Below, in pieces: positions 26,114 through 35,132 of a stretch of DNA of 64,000 bases. The notes under the pieces are model-generated. The model had not been told where the DNA came from, did not search any database, and saw nothing but the letters and a program-made list of their open reading frames with translations. Positions within the stretch are counted from its first letter, which is position 1, and each line of letters opens with the position of its first letter. The stretch comes from an uncultured Chryseobacterium sp. (GTDB lineage Bacteria; Bacteroidota; Bacteroidia; Flavobacteriales; Weeksellaceae), in the NCBI GenBank assembly GCA_913776245.1, contig CAJYLO010000007.1:1-64000 (forward strand), given 5' to 3'. Position numbers and translations under genes: made by a program.

Positions 26114-27748
26114 ATGAATTTAACTAAAAGAATTGTACTAACTGCTGCAGTTGGCTTTTTCGCTAATTTAACTTTCGCTCAGAGTGTTCAGGACGGAATT
26201 AATTTCGTTGATAGTCAAAAGTATGCAAAAGCAAAACAAAATTTTACAGATTTAATTAATCAGAATCCTAAAGATGCAAGTAATTACTTTTATCTGGGAA
26301 ATACATATTTAACACAATTTGACCCTAACTTCAATGAGGCTCAGGATAGCTTTAACAAAGGTTTAGCCGTAGATCCTAAAAGTTACCTTAACAAAATAGG
26401 ATTGGCATCAGTAAAGCTTGGTAAAGGCGATAAATCTGCCATTACAGAGATTCAGCAGATCGTAAAAGACTCAAAGGAAAAAGATGCCGAGGTTCTTTTC
26501 AGAGCAGGTGAGGCATTAACTTTATTTGAAAAGAACAGTTCACCTGACTTGGCAATTACTTATCTGAATAAAGCTATCGAAAAAGCTCAGAAAAATGGGG
26601 TGCCTGCAAATTATTACTATTCTTTAGGTGATGCTTACCGACTTAAGAAAGATCCGGGAAATGCAATGTCTGCTTACGATAAAGCAGAAGTTGTAGCAAG
26701 AAATAAAGCATCAGTTTACACCAGAAAAGGTACGCTTTGGATCGCAGCGCAACAATGGCAGCAGGCTAAACAAAATATTGATAAAGCTATTGCCGTAGAT
26801 CCAACTTATGCTCCGGCTTACAAAGCTTTGGCAGGGTTCAATATAAAATATCAGAAAAACGCAGAAGCAACACAGAATCTTATCAACTATACCAAATATG
26901 CTGATGAAGATCCGTATACACAGCTGGAAATTGCAAAGCTTTACTTTACCAATGAAGATTATGCCAATGCAAAAACCACTCTAAACGCAGTTTTTGATAA
27001 AGTTAATGATCCGATCAAGTATAAACTGAGAGCATACATTCTTTATGGAGATGGTGATTATGCAGGTGCAAAACAGAATATGGATACATTCCTGTCCCAG
27101 GCAGATAAAAGCAGGGTGCAGGCTTCGGACGAAGGCTTACAAGGGCTGATTGCTGCGGGAATGGCTTCTACAGAAAAAGATGCAGCTGTTAAGTCTCAGC
27201 TTGAAACTTTGGCGCAGCAAAAGGTAGCTATTGCAAAAGCTGCCAAAGATGAAACACTGAAATGGGACGAGGAGCTGGCCAAAGTTAAAGGAGGTATAAC
27301 ATCAGCATCTGTAGATCAAGGCGCAACTTCTCCTGAAATAGAAGCTTTAAAAGCTAAAATTGCAGCAAATCCTAAAGATACCGATGCTATCTATAAGCTG
27401 GCACAGGCTTATCAGGAAGTTAAAAACTGGAATGGAGCAATCCTAACCTGGAGTAAAATGTCATCGGCGCTTCCGGACTGGGCACCGGCTTATTACAGTC
27501 AAGGGTATGCATATCAACAGGCTGGTAATAATGAAATGGCAAAAACATCTTATGAGAAATTTATTTCTCTTGTAAAGCCTGCTGAGATAGAAGCAAGCAA
27601 GCAAAGCTTAGGATACGCCTACTTCTTTATAGCCTTTATGGAAAAAGATACTAATCCTGAAAAAGCAAAACAAGATATTGCCAAATCACTGGAATACGAT
27701 CCGACCTATCCGGATGCTATTAATCTTCAGAAAACACTGAATAAATAA
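26114..27748 (+). CDS. Secreted/periplasmic TPR-repeat protein
   Basis: A protein of about 544 residues with a signal peptide (MNLTKRIVLTAAVGFFANLTFAQ) and tetratricopeptide-like repeats over almost all of the mature length, e.g. YAKAKQNFTDLINQNPKDA, YYSLGDAYRLKKDPGNAMSAYDKAE and PAYYSQGYAYQQAGNNEMAKTSYEKF. An ATG 18 bases earlier (26096) is possible, but the promoter position and the signal peptide favour 26114. TPR proteins act as scaffolds; the neighbourhood suggests an envelope or TonB-linked complex. It ends with a strong terminator. Confidence 0.85.
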   Translation: MNLTKRIVLTAAVGFFANLTFAQSVQDGINFVDSQKYAKAKQNFTDLINQNPKDASNYFYLGNTYLTQFDPNFNEAQDSFNKGLAVDPKSYLNKIGLASVKLGKGDKSAITEIQQIVKDSKEKDAEVLFRAGEALTLFEKNSSPDLAITYLNKAIEKAQKNGVPANYYYSLGDAYRLKKDPGNAMSAYDKAEVVARNKASVYTRKGTLWIAAQQWQQAKQNIDKAIAVDPTYAPAYKALAGFNIKYQKNAEATQNLINYTKYADEDPYTQLEIAKLYFTNEDYANAKTTLNAVFDKVNDPIKYKLRAYILYGDGDYAGAKQNMDTFLSQADKSRVQASDEGLQGLIAAGMASTEKDAAVKSQLETLAQQKVAIAKAAKDETLKWDEELAKVKGGITSASVDQGATSPEIEALKAKIAANPKDTDAIYKLAQAYQEVKNWNGAILTWSKMSSALPDWAPAYYSQGYAYQQAGNNEMAKTSYEKFISLVKPAEIEASKQSLGYAYFFIAFMEKDTNPEKAKQDIAKSLEYDPTYPDAINLQKTLNK

Positions 27749-27756
27749 ACATAATT

Positions 27757-27789
27757 AAAACTTCCCAATTCTGAAAATTGGGAAGTTTT
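27757..27789 (+). terminator. Terminator after the TPR gene, overlapping the bshB1 promoter
   Basis: AAAACTTCCCAATT (27757-27770) pairs perfectly with AATTGGGAAGTTTT (27776-27789), loop CTGAA, then GTTTTTT. Confidence 0.9.
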
Positions 27790-27806
27790 GTTTTTTATTA
27801 AATTTG
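27778..27806 (+). promoter_or_regulatory. bshB1 promoter, TTG-N18-TAAATTTG
   Basis: TTG (27778-27780) lies in the terminator right arm; TAAATTTG is at 27799-27806, 16 bases before the ATG. Confidence 0.65.
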
Positions 27807-27822
27807 CATAAATATATTTTAT

Positions 27823-28545
27823 ATGAAATGTGATTTTTTAGCAATTGGAGCACATCCTGATGATGTAGAGCTTGGCTGTGGCGGAACAATTGTTAAGCTG
27901 ATCTCTGAAGGTAAGAAAGTCGGAATTATCGATCTTACGGAAGGCGAACTTGGTACAAGAGGAACAAGGGAAACAAGAGCCGAAGAAGCTAAAAATGCAG
28001 GTGAGATCTTAGGGATAACAGCCCGTGAAAATTTGAAACTGAAAGATGGTTTCCTTACTAATTCCGAGGATTACCAACTTAAAATTGTTGAAAAAATCAG
28101 AAAGTACAGACCAGAAATTGTTTTGGCAAATGCTGTTGATGACCGGCATCCCGATCATGCAAAGGCCGCCAAACTGGTTTCGGATGCCTGTTTTCTTTCA
28201 GGTCTCAGGAAGATAGAAACATTTGATGATGGGATGCTTCAGGATGCCTGGCGGCCTAAGCAGATTTTTCATTACATTCAGTGGAAAAATGTGGTTCCTG
28301 ATTTTGTAATAGATATTAGCGGGTTTTTAGATAAAAAAATAGAGGCGTGTCTTGCCTATAAAACACAATTTTATAATCCAGATTCTAATGAGCCGGTTAC
28401 GCCAATAGCCACAAAAGATTTTCTGGAGAGTTTGACTTACAGGGCTCAGGATCTTGGCAGGTTGTCCGGTGTTGAGTATGCGGAAGGCTTCACAACCGAA
28501 AAGTTACTTGCATTCAAAAATTTTGAAGGAATTATTTGTGATTAA
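27823..28545 (+). CDS. bshB1: Bacillithiol biosynthesis deacetylase BshB1
   Basis: A 240-residue zinc-dependent PIG-L/LmbE-family deacetylase that removes acetyl from GlcNAc-malate during bacillithiol synthesis. Metal ligands lie in GAHPDDVELGCGG (AHPDDxE motif) and in DDRHPDHAKAAKL (HPDH). The motif LTEGELGTRGTRETRAEEA is the conserved BshB1 substrate loop. BshA and BshC are not in the window. Its own promoter is upstream, and a tRNA-His promoter starts immediately downstream. Confidence 0.93.
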   Translation: MKCDFLAIGAHPDDVELGCGGTIVKLISEGKKVGIIDLTEGELGTRGTRETRAEEAKNAGEILGITARENLKLKDGFLTNSEDYQLKIVEKIRKYRPEIVLANAVDDRHPDHAKAAKLVSDACFLSGLRKIETFDDGMLQDAWRPKQIFHYIQWKNVVPDFVIDISGFLDKKIEACLAYKTQFYNPDSNEPVTPIATKDFLESLTYRAQDLGRLSGVEYAEGFTTEKLLAFKNFEGIICD

Positions 28546-28559
28546 TTAAGAAATTATTC

Positions 28560-28567
28560 TATATTTG
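28560..28567 (+). promoter_or_regulatory. tRNA-His promoter box TATATTTG
   Basis: TATATTTG lies 13 bases before the tRNA; a TTG at 28536-28538 is 21 bases upstream of it, within the flavobacterial range. Confidence 0.6.
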
Positions 28568-28580
28568 CACACGCAAAAAC

Positions 28581-28655
<75 letters not shown>

Positions 28656-28662
28656 CAAAATT

Positions 28663-28692
28663 AAAACGCATTCAATTAGAATGCGTTTTTTT
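28663..28692 (+). terminator. Terminator of tRNA-His
   Basis: AAAACGCATTC (28663-28673) pairs with GAATGCGTTTT (28679-28689), loop AATTA, followed by TTT. Confidence 0.88.
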
Positions 28693-28731
28693 ATTTAGTG
28701 ATGTTTTTATACATTTAGGATTTAATAATAT

Positions 28732-29730
28732 ATGAAAAACAATAATAATTTTGATTTTTTAAGGTTTTTGTTTTCATTCTTAGTTGTAATAGGACATTCG
28801 ATACTTTTAAATGGCAATTCTGATTTTTGGAACAGCTTTTTTGCTGCTATGCCTAATTATAGTGTTTATTCTTTTTTCGTTATTAGCGGTTTTCTCATCT
28901 ATTCAAGTTTTGACAGATCAAAAAATCTAAAAATATATTTTAGGAATAGAATAAAGAGAATAGTTCCGGCTTATTTTTTTATCGTTATTGCGTTTGCTTT
29001 CCTACTTTATTATTTTTCCAATGCAACACTTCAAAATTACTTCTCATCCGATTGGTTGAGGTACTTAGGTGCCAATTTGATATTTGCAAATTTTCTGAAA
29101 CCGTGTATACAATATGTTTTTAATAATAATTTAAACTGTGCGGTTAATGGATCATTATGGACAATAAAAGTGGAGATTATGTTTTATGTTTTTGTTCCGA
29201 TATTGTATTATTTCATAAATAAAAAAAAACAAAAGTCTCAAAACATTATTCTTTTAAGTATATATATATTTTCTATTATATACACCTATTTTGTAAATAA
29301 ATACTTCAGTTACGAATTATCAAAACAATTCCCCGGTAGCCTAAAATATTTCGTTACGGGGATATTGTTATATATCAATTTTGATTATTTCAATAAGAAC
29401 AAAAATAAGATTTTGATTGTATTTTTATTCATTGGGATTTTAGAGTTTCTTTTTTCACCACTACGCATATTATTTTCATTATCCTTAGGTATTCTGATAA
29501 TATGGTTAGCATTTTCAAAATTGCCGTTAAGATCTTTTGGAAAATATGGCGACTTTTCTTACGGAATGTATCTTGTGCATTTTCCTGTAATTCAAATTTT
29601 TGTACAAGAAAGAGTTTATGAAAAATATTCTTTTTTAGGATTATTCCTAAGTTATATAATAATTATAATTTTGTCTGTGATAATCTGGAAATTCATTGAA
29701 GAACCTTTTCTCAGAAAAAAGATAAAATAA
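28732..29730 (+). CDS. Acyltransferase-3 family membrane protein (OafA/YrhL-like)
   Basis: A 332-residue protein with about ten hydrophobic helices. It opens NFDFLRFLFSFLVVIGHSIL, with the catalytic His of acyltransferase-3 enzymes in VVIGHS, then SVYSFFVISGFLI and SLWTIKVEIMFYVFVPI, and YGMYLVHFPVIQIF near the end. Such enzymes O-acetylate or acylate O-antigen and other surface sugars. The gene is markedly AT-rich, with AAA/ATA-rich codon use unlike the bshB1 gene before it, which fits acquisition from elsewhere. It is followed by a short hairpin (29734-29754). Confidence 0.85.
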   Translation: MKNNNNFDFLRFLFSFLVVIGHSILLNGNSDFWNSFFAAMPNYSVYSFFVISGFLIYSSFDRSKNLKIYFRNRIKRIVPAYFFIVIAFAFLLYYFSNATLQNYFSSDWLRYLGANLIFANFLKPCIQYVFNNNLNCAVNGSLWTIKVEIMFYVFVPILYYFINKKKQKSQNIILLSIYIFSIIYTYFVNKYFSYELSKQFPGSLKYFVTGILLYINFDYFNKNKNKILIVFLFIGILEFLFSPLRILFSLSLGILIIWLAFSKLPLRSFGKYGDFSYGMYLVHFPVIQIFVQERVYEKYSFLGLFLSYIIIIILSVIIWKFIEEPFLRKKIK

Positions 29731-29733
29731 AAA

Positions 29734-29754
29734 ACGCATCCCTGAAAGATGCGT
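29734..29754. terminator. Hairpin between acyltransferase and DUF3276 genes
   Basis: ACGCATC (29734-29740) pairs with GATGCGT (29748-29754), with AAAA before and weak T-richness after. It probably serves both convergent genes. Confidence 0.6.
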
Positions 29755-29771
29755 CATAAATATTTTTCGAT

Positions 29772-30107
29772 TTAAACCTCGTCGTCAGAATCTATTGTGA
29801 AGGATCTGGACTTAAAGTCTTTATCGTGTCTTTCAGAGATGACATCTTCACCTTTTTGCTGGATGATGAAATCCGTAGACTCATTGAATAATTCCTGGAA
29901 GCTCTTAAAATCTTCTTTGTACAGGTAGATTTTATGTTTTTCAAAAGTTGCTTCCCCATTTTCTCCGAAATTCTTTTTACTTTCTGTAATGGTCAAATAA
30001 TAATCACCCGCTTTGGTCTCCCGCACATCAAAGAAATAGGTTCTTCTGCCTGCTTTCAACACTTTAGTGAAAATCTCATTCTCATGTCGTTCCTTAAATT
30101 CACTCAT
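29772..30107 (-). CDS. DUF3276 / PUR-alpha-like nucleic-acid-binding protein
   Basis: A 111-residue protein with one PUR repeat-type fold: EIFTKVLKAGRRTYFFDVRETKAGDYYLTITESKK gives the beta-sheet part, and EKHKIYLYKEDFKSFQELFNESTDFI the helix. The acidic tail follows. Bacterial PUR-alpha relatives of this size dimerise and bind single-stranded DNA or RNA; the related Borrelia protein BpuR binds RNA. Its own function in flavobacteria is not established. It stands alone on the minus strand. Confidence 0.88.
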   Translation of the reverse strand: MSEFKERHENEIFTKVLKAGRRTYFFDVRETKAGDYYLTITESKKNFGENGEATFEKHKIYLYKEDFKSFQELFNESTDFIIQQKGEDVISERHDKDFKSRSFTIDSDDEV

Positions 30108-30245
30108 TGTTAAATATTTTTTTAGAAATCTGTTCTAACAAATATAATAGAATTCTCGGAATTTCAAAATATTTTGTTAAAAAAATCTCTTAGATGTAGC
30201 TTTTTCTTAAAATTTTGATAAAAGCAATGACAAAGTAATATTTAT

Positions 30246-31934
30246 TTAATTAAGATAAAGAATTTCGTCTGCCCGTTTTGCGCTTGATTCTCTGTGTGTT
30301 ATTATGATTGACGTGGTTGTTTTAAGATCTTTATCAATATTCTGGAGAATATTTTCTTCTGTTTCCGTATCCAAAGCAGAAAGGCAGTCATCAAAAATAA
30401 GAATGTTGGGCTGCTTGATCATAGCTCTTGCAATGCAGATTCTTTGTTTTTGTCCGCCGGAAAGCATCACGCCACGCTCGCCAACCATAGTGTTGTACTG
30501 ATCCTTGAATTCCTCTATGTTTTTATGAACGTCAGCTTTTTTAGCCATTTTGACTACCAGATCATGGCTTGGGTTGTCAATTGCAAAGCCAATGTTATTC
30601 TCAATAGTGTCTGAAAAAAGATAACTCTCTTGCGGCGTGTAACCTATCTGTTCACGGTACAAATTCAGGTTATGATCCTTCAGGTTTTTTCCGTCGATGA
30701 GGATTTCCCCTTCATCAGGATCAATTAACCGGCAAAGCAACTGCGCGATTGTAGATTTGCCGCTCCCTGTTTTTCCCATTATTGCGAGCGATTTTCCGGC
30801 ATCAATTTTAAAATTCAGATTTTCAATAGCTTTAATTCCTGTGTTCGGATACGTATAGCTTACGTTTCTGAATTCAATCTCACCTTTAATCGGATAGATG
30901 TCGTGATTAGAATTAATAATCTCAGATTTCATATCCAGAAACTCATTCACTCTCTGCATACTGGCTTCAGCCCTTTGATTGACAGACGTGACCCAACCTA
31001 GCATAGAAAAAGGAAAAATCAGAATATTGATGTACATAAAAAAGTCCGCAATAGTTCCTACACTCATTTCGCCGGCAATATATTTTTGACCACCAATGAC
31101 AAGTATTGCAACATTCAGAAGACCTATAACGAAAATGATAATCGTGAAAAAATAGGCTTCTGTTCTTGCAAGATCCAATGCTTTGTCCTGATAATCTTTG
31201 ACTTTAATGCCGTAGTTCTTTTCAATATATCTCTCCTTGCTGAAAAATTTAACAACGCGGATCCCGGAAAAGCTGTCCTGCACAAACGTAGATATCGCAG
31301 ACTGACTTTTCTGCATTACTTTTGATTTCTGATTGATAATATCACTCACTTTATAAATCCCGTAAGATAATATTGGCAGAGGAATCAGTGTCCAGAGTGT
31401 CATCTGCAAATCCGTCATAAACATATAAATGCTTGTGATAATGAGTAAAATGATCAGGTTTACCACATACATCACACCTGGGCCAAGATACATTCTGATA
31501 GCTACAACATCTTCGCTTAGCCGGTTCAGCAGATCGCCGATAGTTGTTTTCTTATAATCTGTAACAGATAATTCCTGGTAATGTCTGTAGATTTTATTTT
31601 TGAGTTCGTATTCAATTCTTCTGGATGCTACAATAATGGTCTGTCTCATCATAAAAGTAAAGAATCCGGAAAGCAGAGAGCAGCCTATAAGAATACCGGA
31701 GTTAATAAAAATTACCCGGAAGTAGGTCCAGTTGTTTCTTACGTTTTCAAAAATCCCGTTGTTTTTTGAGAGTTTAAGTGTAGAATAGTTTTGTTCAATG
31801 ATATTAATGGTTTGCCCGATATACTGAATTTTATAAATCGTAAAAAAATTACTAAGTATAATGAACAAAAATCCCCAAAACAGTAAAATGCGGTGTTTCC
31901 AGAAGTAGGGATTGAGTGTTTTTAAAGCTTTCAT
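30246..31934 (-). CDS. ABC exporter, fused membrane and ATPase domains
   Basis: A 563-residue half-transporter of the MsbA/lipid-or-drug exporter class. Six helices occupy about residues 1-310. The ATPase then shows Walker A MGKTGSGKSTIAQLL, Q-loop YTPQESYLFSDT, signature MLSGGQKQRICIARAM, and Walker B ILIFDDCLSALD with Asp in place of the usual catalytic Glu next to Asp. The frame extends to 32027, but MKALKTLNPYFWKHR at 31934 is the natural start; the extra residues look like noise. The substrate is unknown, and it may need to homodimerise or pair with the second exporter at 60.2 kb. Confidence 0.88.
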   Translation of the reverse strand: MKALKTLNPYFWKHRILLFWGFLFIILSNFFTIYKIQYIGQTINIIEQNYSTLKLSKNNGIFENVRNNWTYFRVIFINSGILIGCSLLSGFFTFMMRQTIIVASRRIEYELKNKIYRHYQELSVTDYKKTTIGDLLNRLSEDVVAIRMYLGPGVMYVVNLIILLIITSIYMFMTDLQMTLWTLIPLPILSYGIYKVSDIINQKSKVMQKSQSAISTFVQDSFSGIRVVKFFSKERYIEKNYGIKVKDYQDKALDLARTEAYFFTIIIFVIGLLNVAILVIGGQKYIAGEMSVGTIADFFMYINILIFPFSMLGWVTSVNQRAEASMQRVNEFLDMKSEIINSNHDIYPIKGEIEFRNVSYTYPNTGIKAIENLNFKIDAGKSLAIMGKTGSGKSTIAQLLCRLIDPDEGEILIDGKNLKDHNLNLYREQIGYTPQESYLFSDTIENNIGFAIDNPSHDLVVKMAKKADVHKNIEEFKDQYNTMVGERGVMLSGGQKQRICIARAMIKQPNILIFDDCLSALDTETEENILQNIDKDLKTTTSIIITHRESSAKRADEILYLN

Positions 31935-32101
31935 TTCTTTTGCTTTGGTTTTCCTAAGGTATTGCAAAATTAATGAATTAAAATTTTCAGTCGGGATCTT
32001 GTTGTCAATTTTCAAAATAATTAACAAAAGATAATATTTTTGTAATACGAAGCATATAAGTTGACATTAATCTGTAATTTTGTAATTGAAAAGTTTAATG
32101 A

Positions 32102-33583
32102 ATGACTCCAAAACCAAAATATGATGTTGCACTGATAGGTGGTGGAATTATGGGCGCTACGCTTGCAACTATGCTGCACGAATTCGATCCGGCACTTGAA
32201 ATCGTTATTTTCGAAAGGCTTGGTGAAGTGGCAAAAGAGAGTTCATCTGCCTGGAACAATGCCGGGACAGGTCATTCTGCTTTCTGTGAACTTAACTATA
32301 CACCTGAAAAGGAAGGTAAGATTGACATCAAGAAAGCCGAATATATTGCCGAGCAATTTGAAGTTTCTAAACAATTCTGGTCCTATCTTATCAGTAAAGG
32401 TATTATCGATAAGCCGAAAGAATTCATAAACTCTTGTCCGCATATGAGCTTTGTTTTTGGGGAAAAAGATGTGGATTATCTTAAAAGAAGGCATGACGCA
32501 TTATTGAAATCGCCCTTATTTCAGGGAATGGAATATTCTGATGATCATAAAAAACTTGCAGAATGGATTCCGCTGATGATGCATAAAAGAATGTCCACGG
32601 ATAAGCTTGCTGCCACTAAAATGGATTTAGGAACCGATATAGATTTTGGTAAACTAACGTCAAAATTAATTGAACACCTTAAAAAAACGGAATCAGTGGA
32701 AGTTTTTACTTACCACGAAGTCAAAGATATTGATGCGGATGGAAAAGGCGGATGGGAATTACAGGTTAATGACAGAAAAAATCTGCATAAACAAACTGTA
32801 GAAGCAGATTTTGTATTTATTGGTGCAGGTGGTTATGCATTGCCGCTTTTGGAAAGTTCAGGGATCGAGGAAAGTAAAGGCTACGGCGGATTTCCTGTGA
32901 GCGGGCAGTGGCTGGTAACTACTAATCCGGAACTCGTAGAAAAGCATCACGCAAAAGTGTACACTCAGGCAACAGTAGGTGCGCCGCCAATGTCTGTTCC
33001 ACATTTGGACCTCCGGATCATAGATGGTAAAAAGGCTTTGCTTTTTGGGCCTTTTGCAGGTTTCTCTACTAAGTTTTTGAAAGAAGGAAGTTATCTTGAT
33101 TTGCCGGAGAGTGTCAATTTTAAAAATATCCGTTCACTCTTTGGTGCATGGTGGCACAATATGCCTTTGACGAGATACTTAATTCAGCAGGTAACAATGA
33201 GCAAAGCTCAGAGAATGTCACACCTGAGAGATTTTGTAAAAGATGCCAGAGAGGACGACTGGGATCTAAAACAGGCCGGCCAGCGCGTCCAGATCATTAA
33301 AAGAGATCGATTTGAAGGCGGGCGGTTAGAATTCGGAACAGAAGTAGTTGTGAATAATGACAGAAATATTGCATCACTTCTGGGAGCTTCACCCGGAGCC
33401 AGTACTTCCGCATTTGCAATGATAATGGTGCTGGAAAAATGTTTTGAAACCAGATTATCAACAGAATGGAAACAAAAGCTGCTGGAAATGGTGCCAAGCT
33501 ACGGCAAAAAACTGGCAGAGCTTCCTGATCTGATTAAGCAGATCAGAGATTATTCTAAAGAAAAACTAGAACTAGAATATTAA
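32102..33583 (+). CDS. mqo: Malate:quinone oxidoreductase
   Basis: A 493-residue FAD enzyme of the TCA cycle, oxidising malate to oxaloacetate with electron transfer to menaquinone at the inner membrane. The FAD-binding start YDVALIGGGIMGATLATMLHE is followed by the Mqo-specific SSAWNNAGTGHSAFCELNYTP. Internal GAGGYALPLL, and LGASPGASTSAFAMIMVLEKCF at the C-terminus, complete the signature. Length matches the family. A TAATTTTG sequence lies upstream near 32078, but the promoter is not certain. It precedes a small unknown gene by 17 bases. Confidence 0.96.
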   Translation: MTPKPKYDVALIGGGIMGATLATMLHEFDPALEIVIFERLGEVAKESSSAWNNAGTGHSAFCELNYTPEKEGKIDIKKAEYIAEQFEVSKQFWSYLISKGIIDKPKEFINSCPHMSFVFGEKDVDYLKRRHDALLKSPLFQGMEYSDDHKKLAEWIPLMMHKRMSTDKLAATKMDLGTDIDFGKLTSKLIEHLKKTESVEVFTYHEVKDIDADGKGGWELQVNDRKNLHKQTVEADFVFIGAGGYALPLLESSGIEESKGYGGFPVSGQWLVTTNPELVEKHHAKVYTQATVGAPPMSVPHLDLRIIDGKKALLFGPFAGFSTKFLKEGSYLDLPESVNFKNIRSLFGAWWHNMPLTRYLIQQVTMSKAQRMSHLRDFVKDAREDDWDLKQAGQRVQIIKRDRFEGGRLEFGTEVVVNNDRNIASLLGASPGASTSAFAMIMVLEKCFETRLSTEWKQKLLEMVPSYGKKLAELPDLIKQIRDYSKEKLELEY

Positions 33584-33600
33584 TTTTTAACTCAAAAAAA

Positions 33601-33996
33601 ATGAGTGAAACTAAACTAAAACCATATATTGCCGAGGAACTGCTTTCTCTGCTTCAGCCGGAAGTAGAAGAAGAAAGCCAGGTGATACTTCACTGTTGTG
33701 TAAAATCAGATGCTTTTTTCGAAGAAAAAATCCGAATCTGGTCATCAACGTACTTAATAGACAGAAAAATGGAACACGTTTCTAAGCTGTTGCATTTTGA
33801 AAATATAACGCTGTTTCCGGAATGGACAGACATACCGTATGGTAAAGAATATTGGTTTACACTGGTGTTTTCCGGACTTCCAAAAGATTGCAAAGTTTTT
33901 GATTTTATAGAACTGATACCACAAAACGGCGGATTTTACAGGGAAGGAATTACCAGAAATTCTTCTGATGTTTATAAAATCATTTTGGATATTTAA
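33601..33996 (+). CDS. Conserved hypothetical protein (131 aa)
   Basis: A soluble 131-residue protein, MSETKLKPYIAEELLSLLQPEVEEE..., acidic at the start with a beta-rich second half (EYWFTLVFSGLPKDCKVFDFIELIP). I recognise no family motif or signal peptide. It follows mqo by 17 bases and is probably co-transcribed with it. The ...FxLxFxGLPxxCxxFDxxE pattern recalls small Bacteroidota proteins of unknown role. A bidirectional terminator at 33999-34028 begins just after the stop. Confidence 0.75.
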   Translation: MSETKLKPYIAEELLSLLQPEVEEESQVILHCCVKSDAFFEEKIRIWSSTYLIDRKMEHVSKLLHFENITLFPEWTDIPYGKEYWFTLVFSGLPKDCKVFDFIELIPQNGGFYREGITRNSSDVYKIILDI

Positions 33997-33998
33997 AT

Positions 33999-34028
33999 AA
34001 AAAGGTTCAGATATTTCTGAACCTTTTT
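33999..34028. terminator. Bidirectional terminator between the mqo unit and dapA
   Basis: AAAAAGGTTCAGA (33999-34011) pairs perfectly with TCTGAACCTTTTT (34016-34028), loop TATT. It ends the plus-strand unit and the minus-strand dapA (stop at 34036). Confidence 0.92.
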
Positions 34029-34035
34029 TATTGTT

Positions 34036-34911
34036 TTAGGAAAGTTTTCGCATTTCCTGCTTTATTTTATCCTGGAGCCCTTCTGATGCTGGAACCAGCG
34101 GAAGTCTGAGGTAATTTTTTATCAAGCCTTTTTCTGCAAGGATGGTTTTTACTCCGCAAGGATTACCCTCCGCAAAAATCAGCCGGGTAATTTCCACTAA
34201 AGAATTATGAATTTTATAAGCCTCATCTACTTCCCGTTTACGAGCCAATTTTACCATTGTTGAGAATTCCTTAGGGTAAGCCTGTCCGATAACGGAAATT
34301 ACGCCATCTCCACCGGCCAGAGTTACGGGTAACGTATATTCATCATCACCGGACATTAAAGAAAAATGTTCGGGTTTTTGTCTCAGGATATCAAAATACT
34401 GCAGGATATTCGGTGCCGCTTCTTTTATCATAAAAAGATTTGGAAACTCTTTGGCGAGACGTAACGTTGTGGAAGCTTCCACGTTTTGTCCTGTTCTTCC
34501 CGGAACATTATAGATAATGATTTTTTCTCCTGTCTCAGCCAGCGCTTTATAATGCTGATAGAGACCTTCCTGGTTTGGCTTGTTGTAATACGGAGATACG
34601 GAAAGCACTGCTTCAAAGTCTGAAAGATCGGTTTCTTTGATCTGAGCCACAACTTCAGCGGTATTATTTCCCCCGATTCCTAATACCAAAGGCAGTCGGT
34701 TATTATTGATTTTAGTGATATGGGCAACTACCCTTTCCTTTTCTTCTTTAGAAAGTGTCGCAGCTTCTGCTGTAGTTCCCAGTACTACCAGAAAACTGGT
34801 TCCGTTGTCTATATTGTAATCGATAAGTCTCGTAAGAGATTCGAAATCTATGGAAAGATCTTCATTGAAGGGTGTAATCAGTGCTACACCTACGCCATTT
34901 AGCTGACCCAT
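34036..34911 (-). CDS. dapA: 4-hydroxy-tetrahydrodipicolinate synthase
   Basis: A 291-residue class-I aldolase of lysine and diaminopimelate synthesis. It has GVGVALITPFNED at the start, LGTTAEAATLS (GTTAE) at residues 45-49, VSPYYNKP, NVPGRTG with catalytic Tyr134 just before it, and the Schiff-base Lys163 in FMIKEAAPN. The frame goes up to 34965, but the conserved protein begins at the ATG of MGQLNGVGVAL (34911). Monocistronic, ending at a bidirectional terminator. Confidence 0.95.
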   Translation of the reverse strand: MGQLNGVGVALITPFNEDLSIDFESLTRLIDYNIDNGTSFLVVLGTTAEAATLSKEEKERVVAHITKINNNRLPLVLGIGGNNTAEVVAQIKETDLSDFEAVLSVSPYYNKPNQEGLYQHYKALAETGEKIIIYNVPGRTGQNVEASTTLRLAKEFPNLFMIKEAAPNILQYFDILRQKPEHFSLMSGDDEYTLPVTLAGGDGVISVIGQAYPKEFSTMVKLARKREVDEAYKIHNSLVEITRLIFAEGNPCGVKTILAEKGLIKNYLRLPLVPASEGLQDKIKQEMRKLS

Positions 34912-35106
34912 TTTTTGTATAAAATTAATTTTCTCAAAGTTAAATTTTATTTTGCTTATCAGCAAAGATATTCCCCAAGGATCACGTAAAATCTTTGTAA
35001 GAGTAATAAGATCAGGTTTCAGATTAAGATCTACAAGAATATGAAAAAATTAATATATGAATTGGCTTTCAAATGCATTGTGTTAGTTTTAAAACCCGAA
35101 AATCAT

Positions 35107-35114
35107 TAGATTTG
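35107..35114 (+). promoter_or_regulatory. Minus-7 box TAGATTTG of the split nucleotidase operon
   Basis: TAGATTTG ends 18 bases before the ATG at 35133 and supports that start over the longer frame from 35073. Confidence 0.5.
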
Positions 35115-35132
35115 TATCCATATTATTTTCAT

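Noticed and set aside
35041-35109. 22-codon frame MKKLIYELAFKCIVLVLKPE just before the nucleotidase operon
   Set aside because: It has ATG and stop, but no promoter of its own that I can defend; the TAGATTTG box overlaps its stop. A leader peptide is possible but unsupported.
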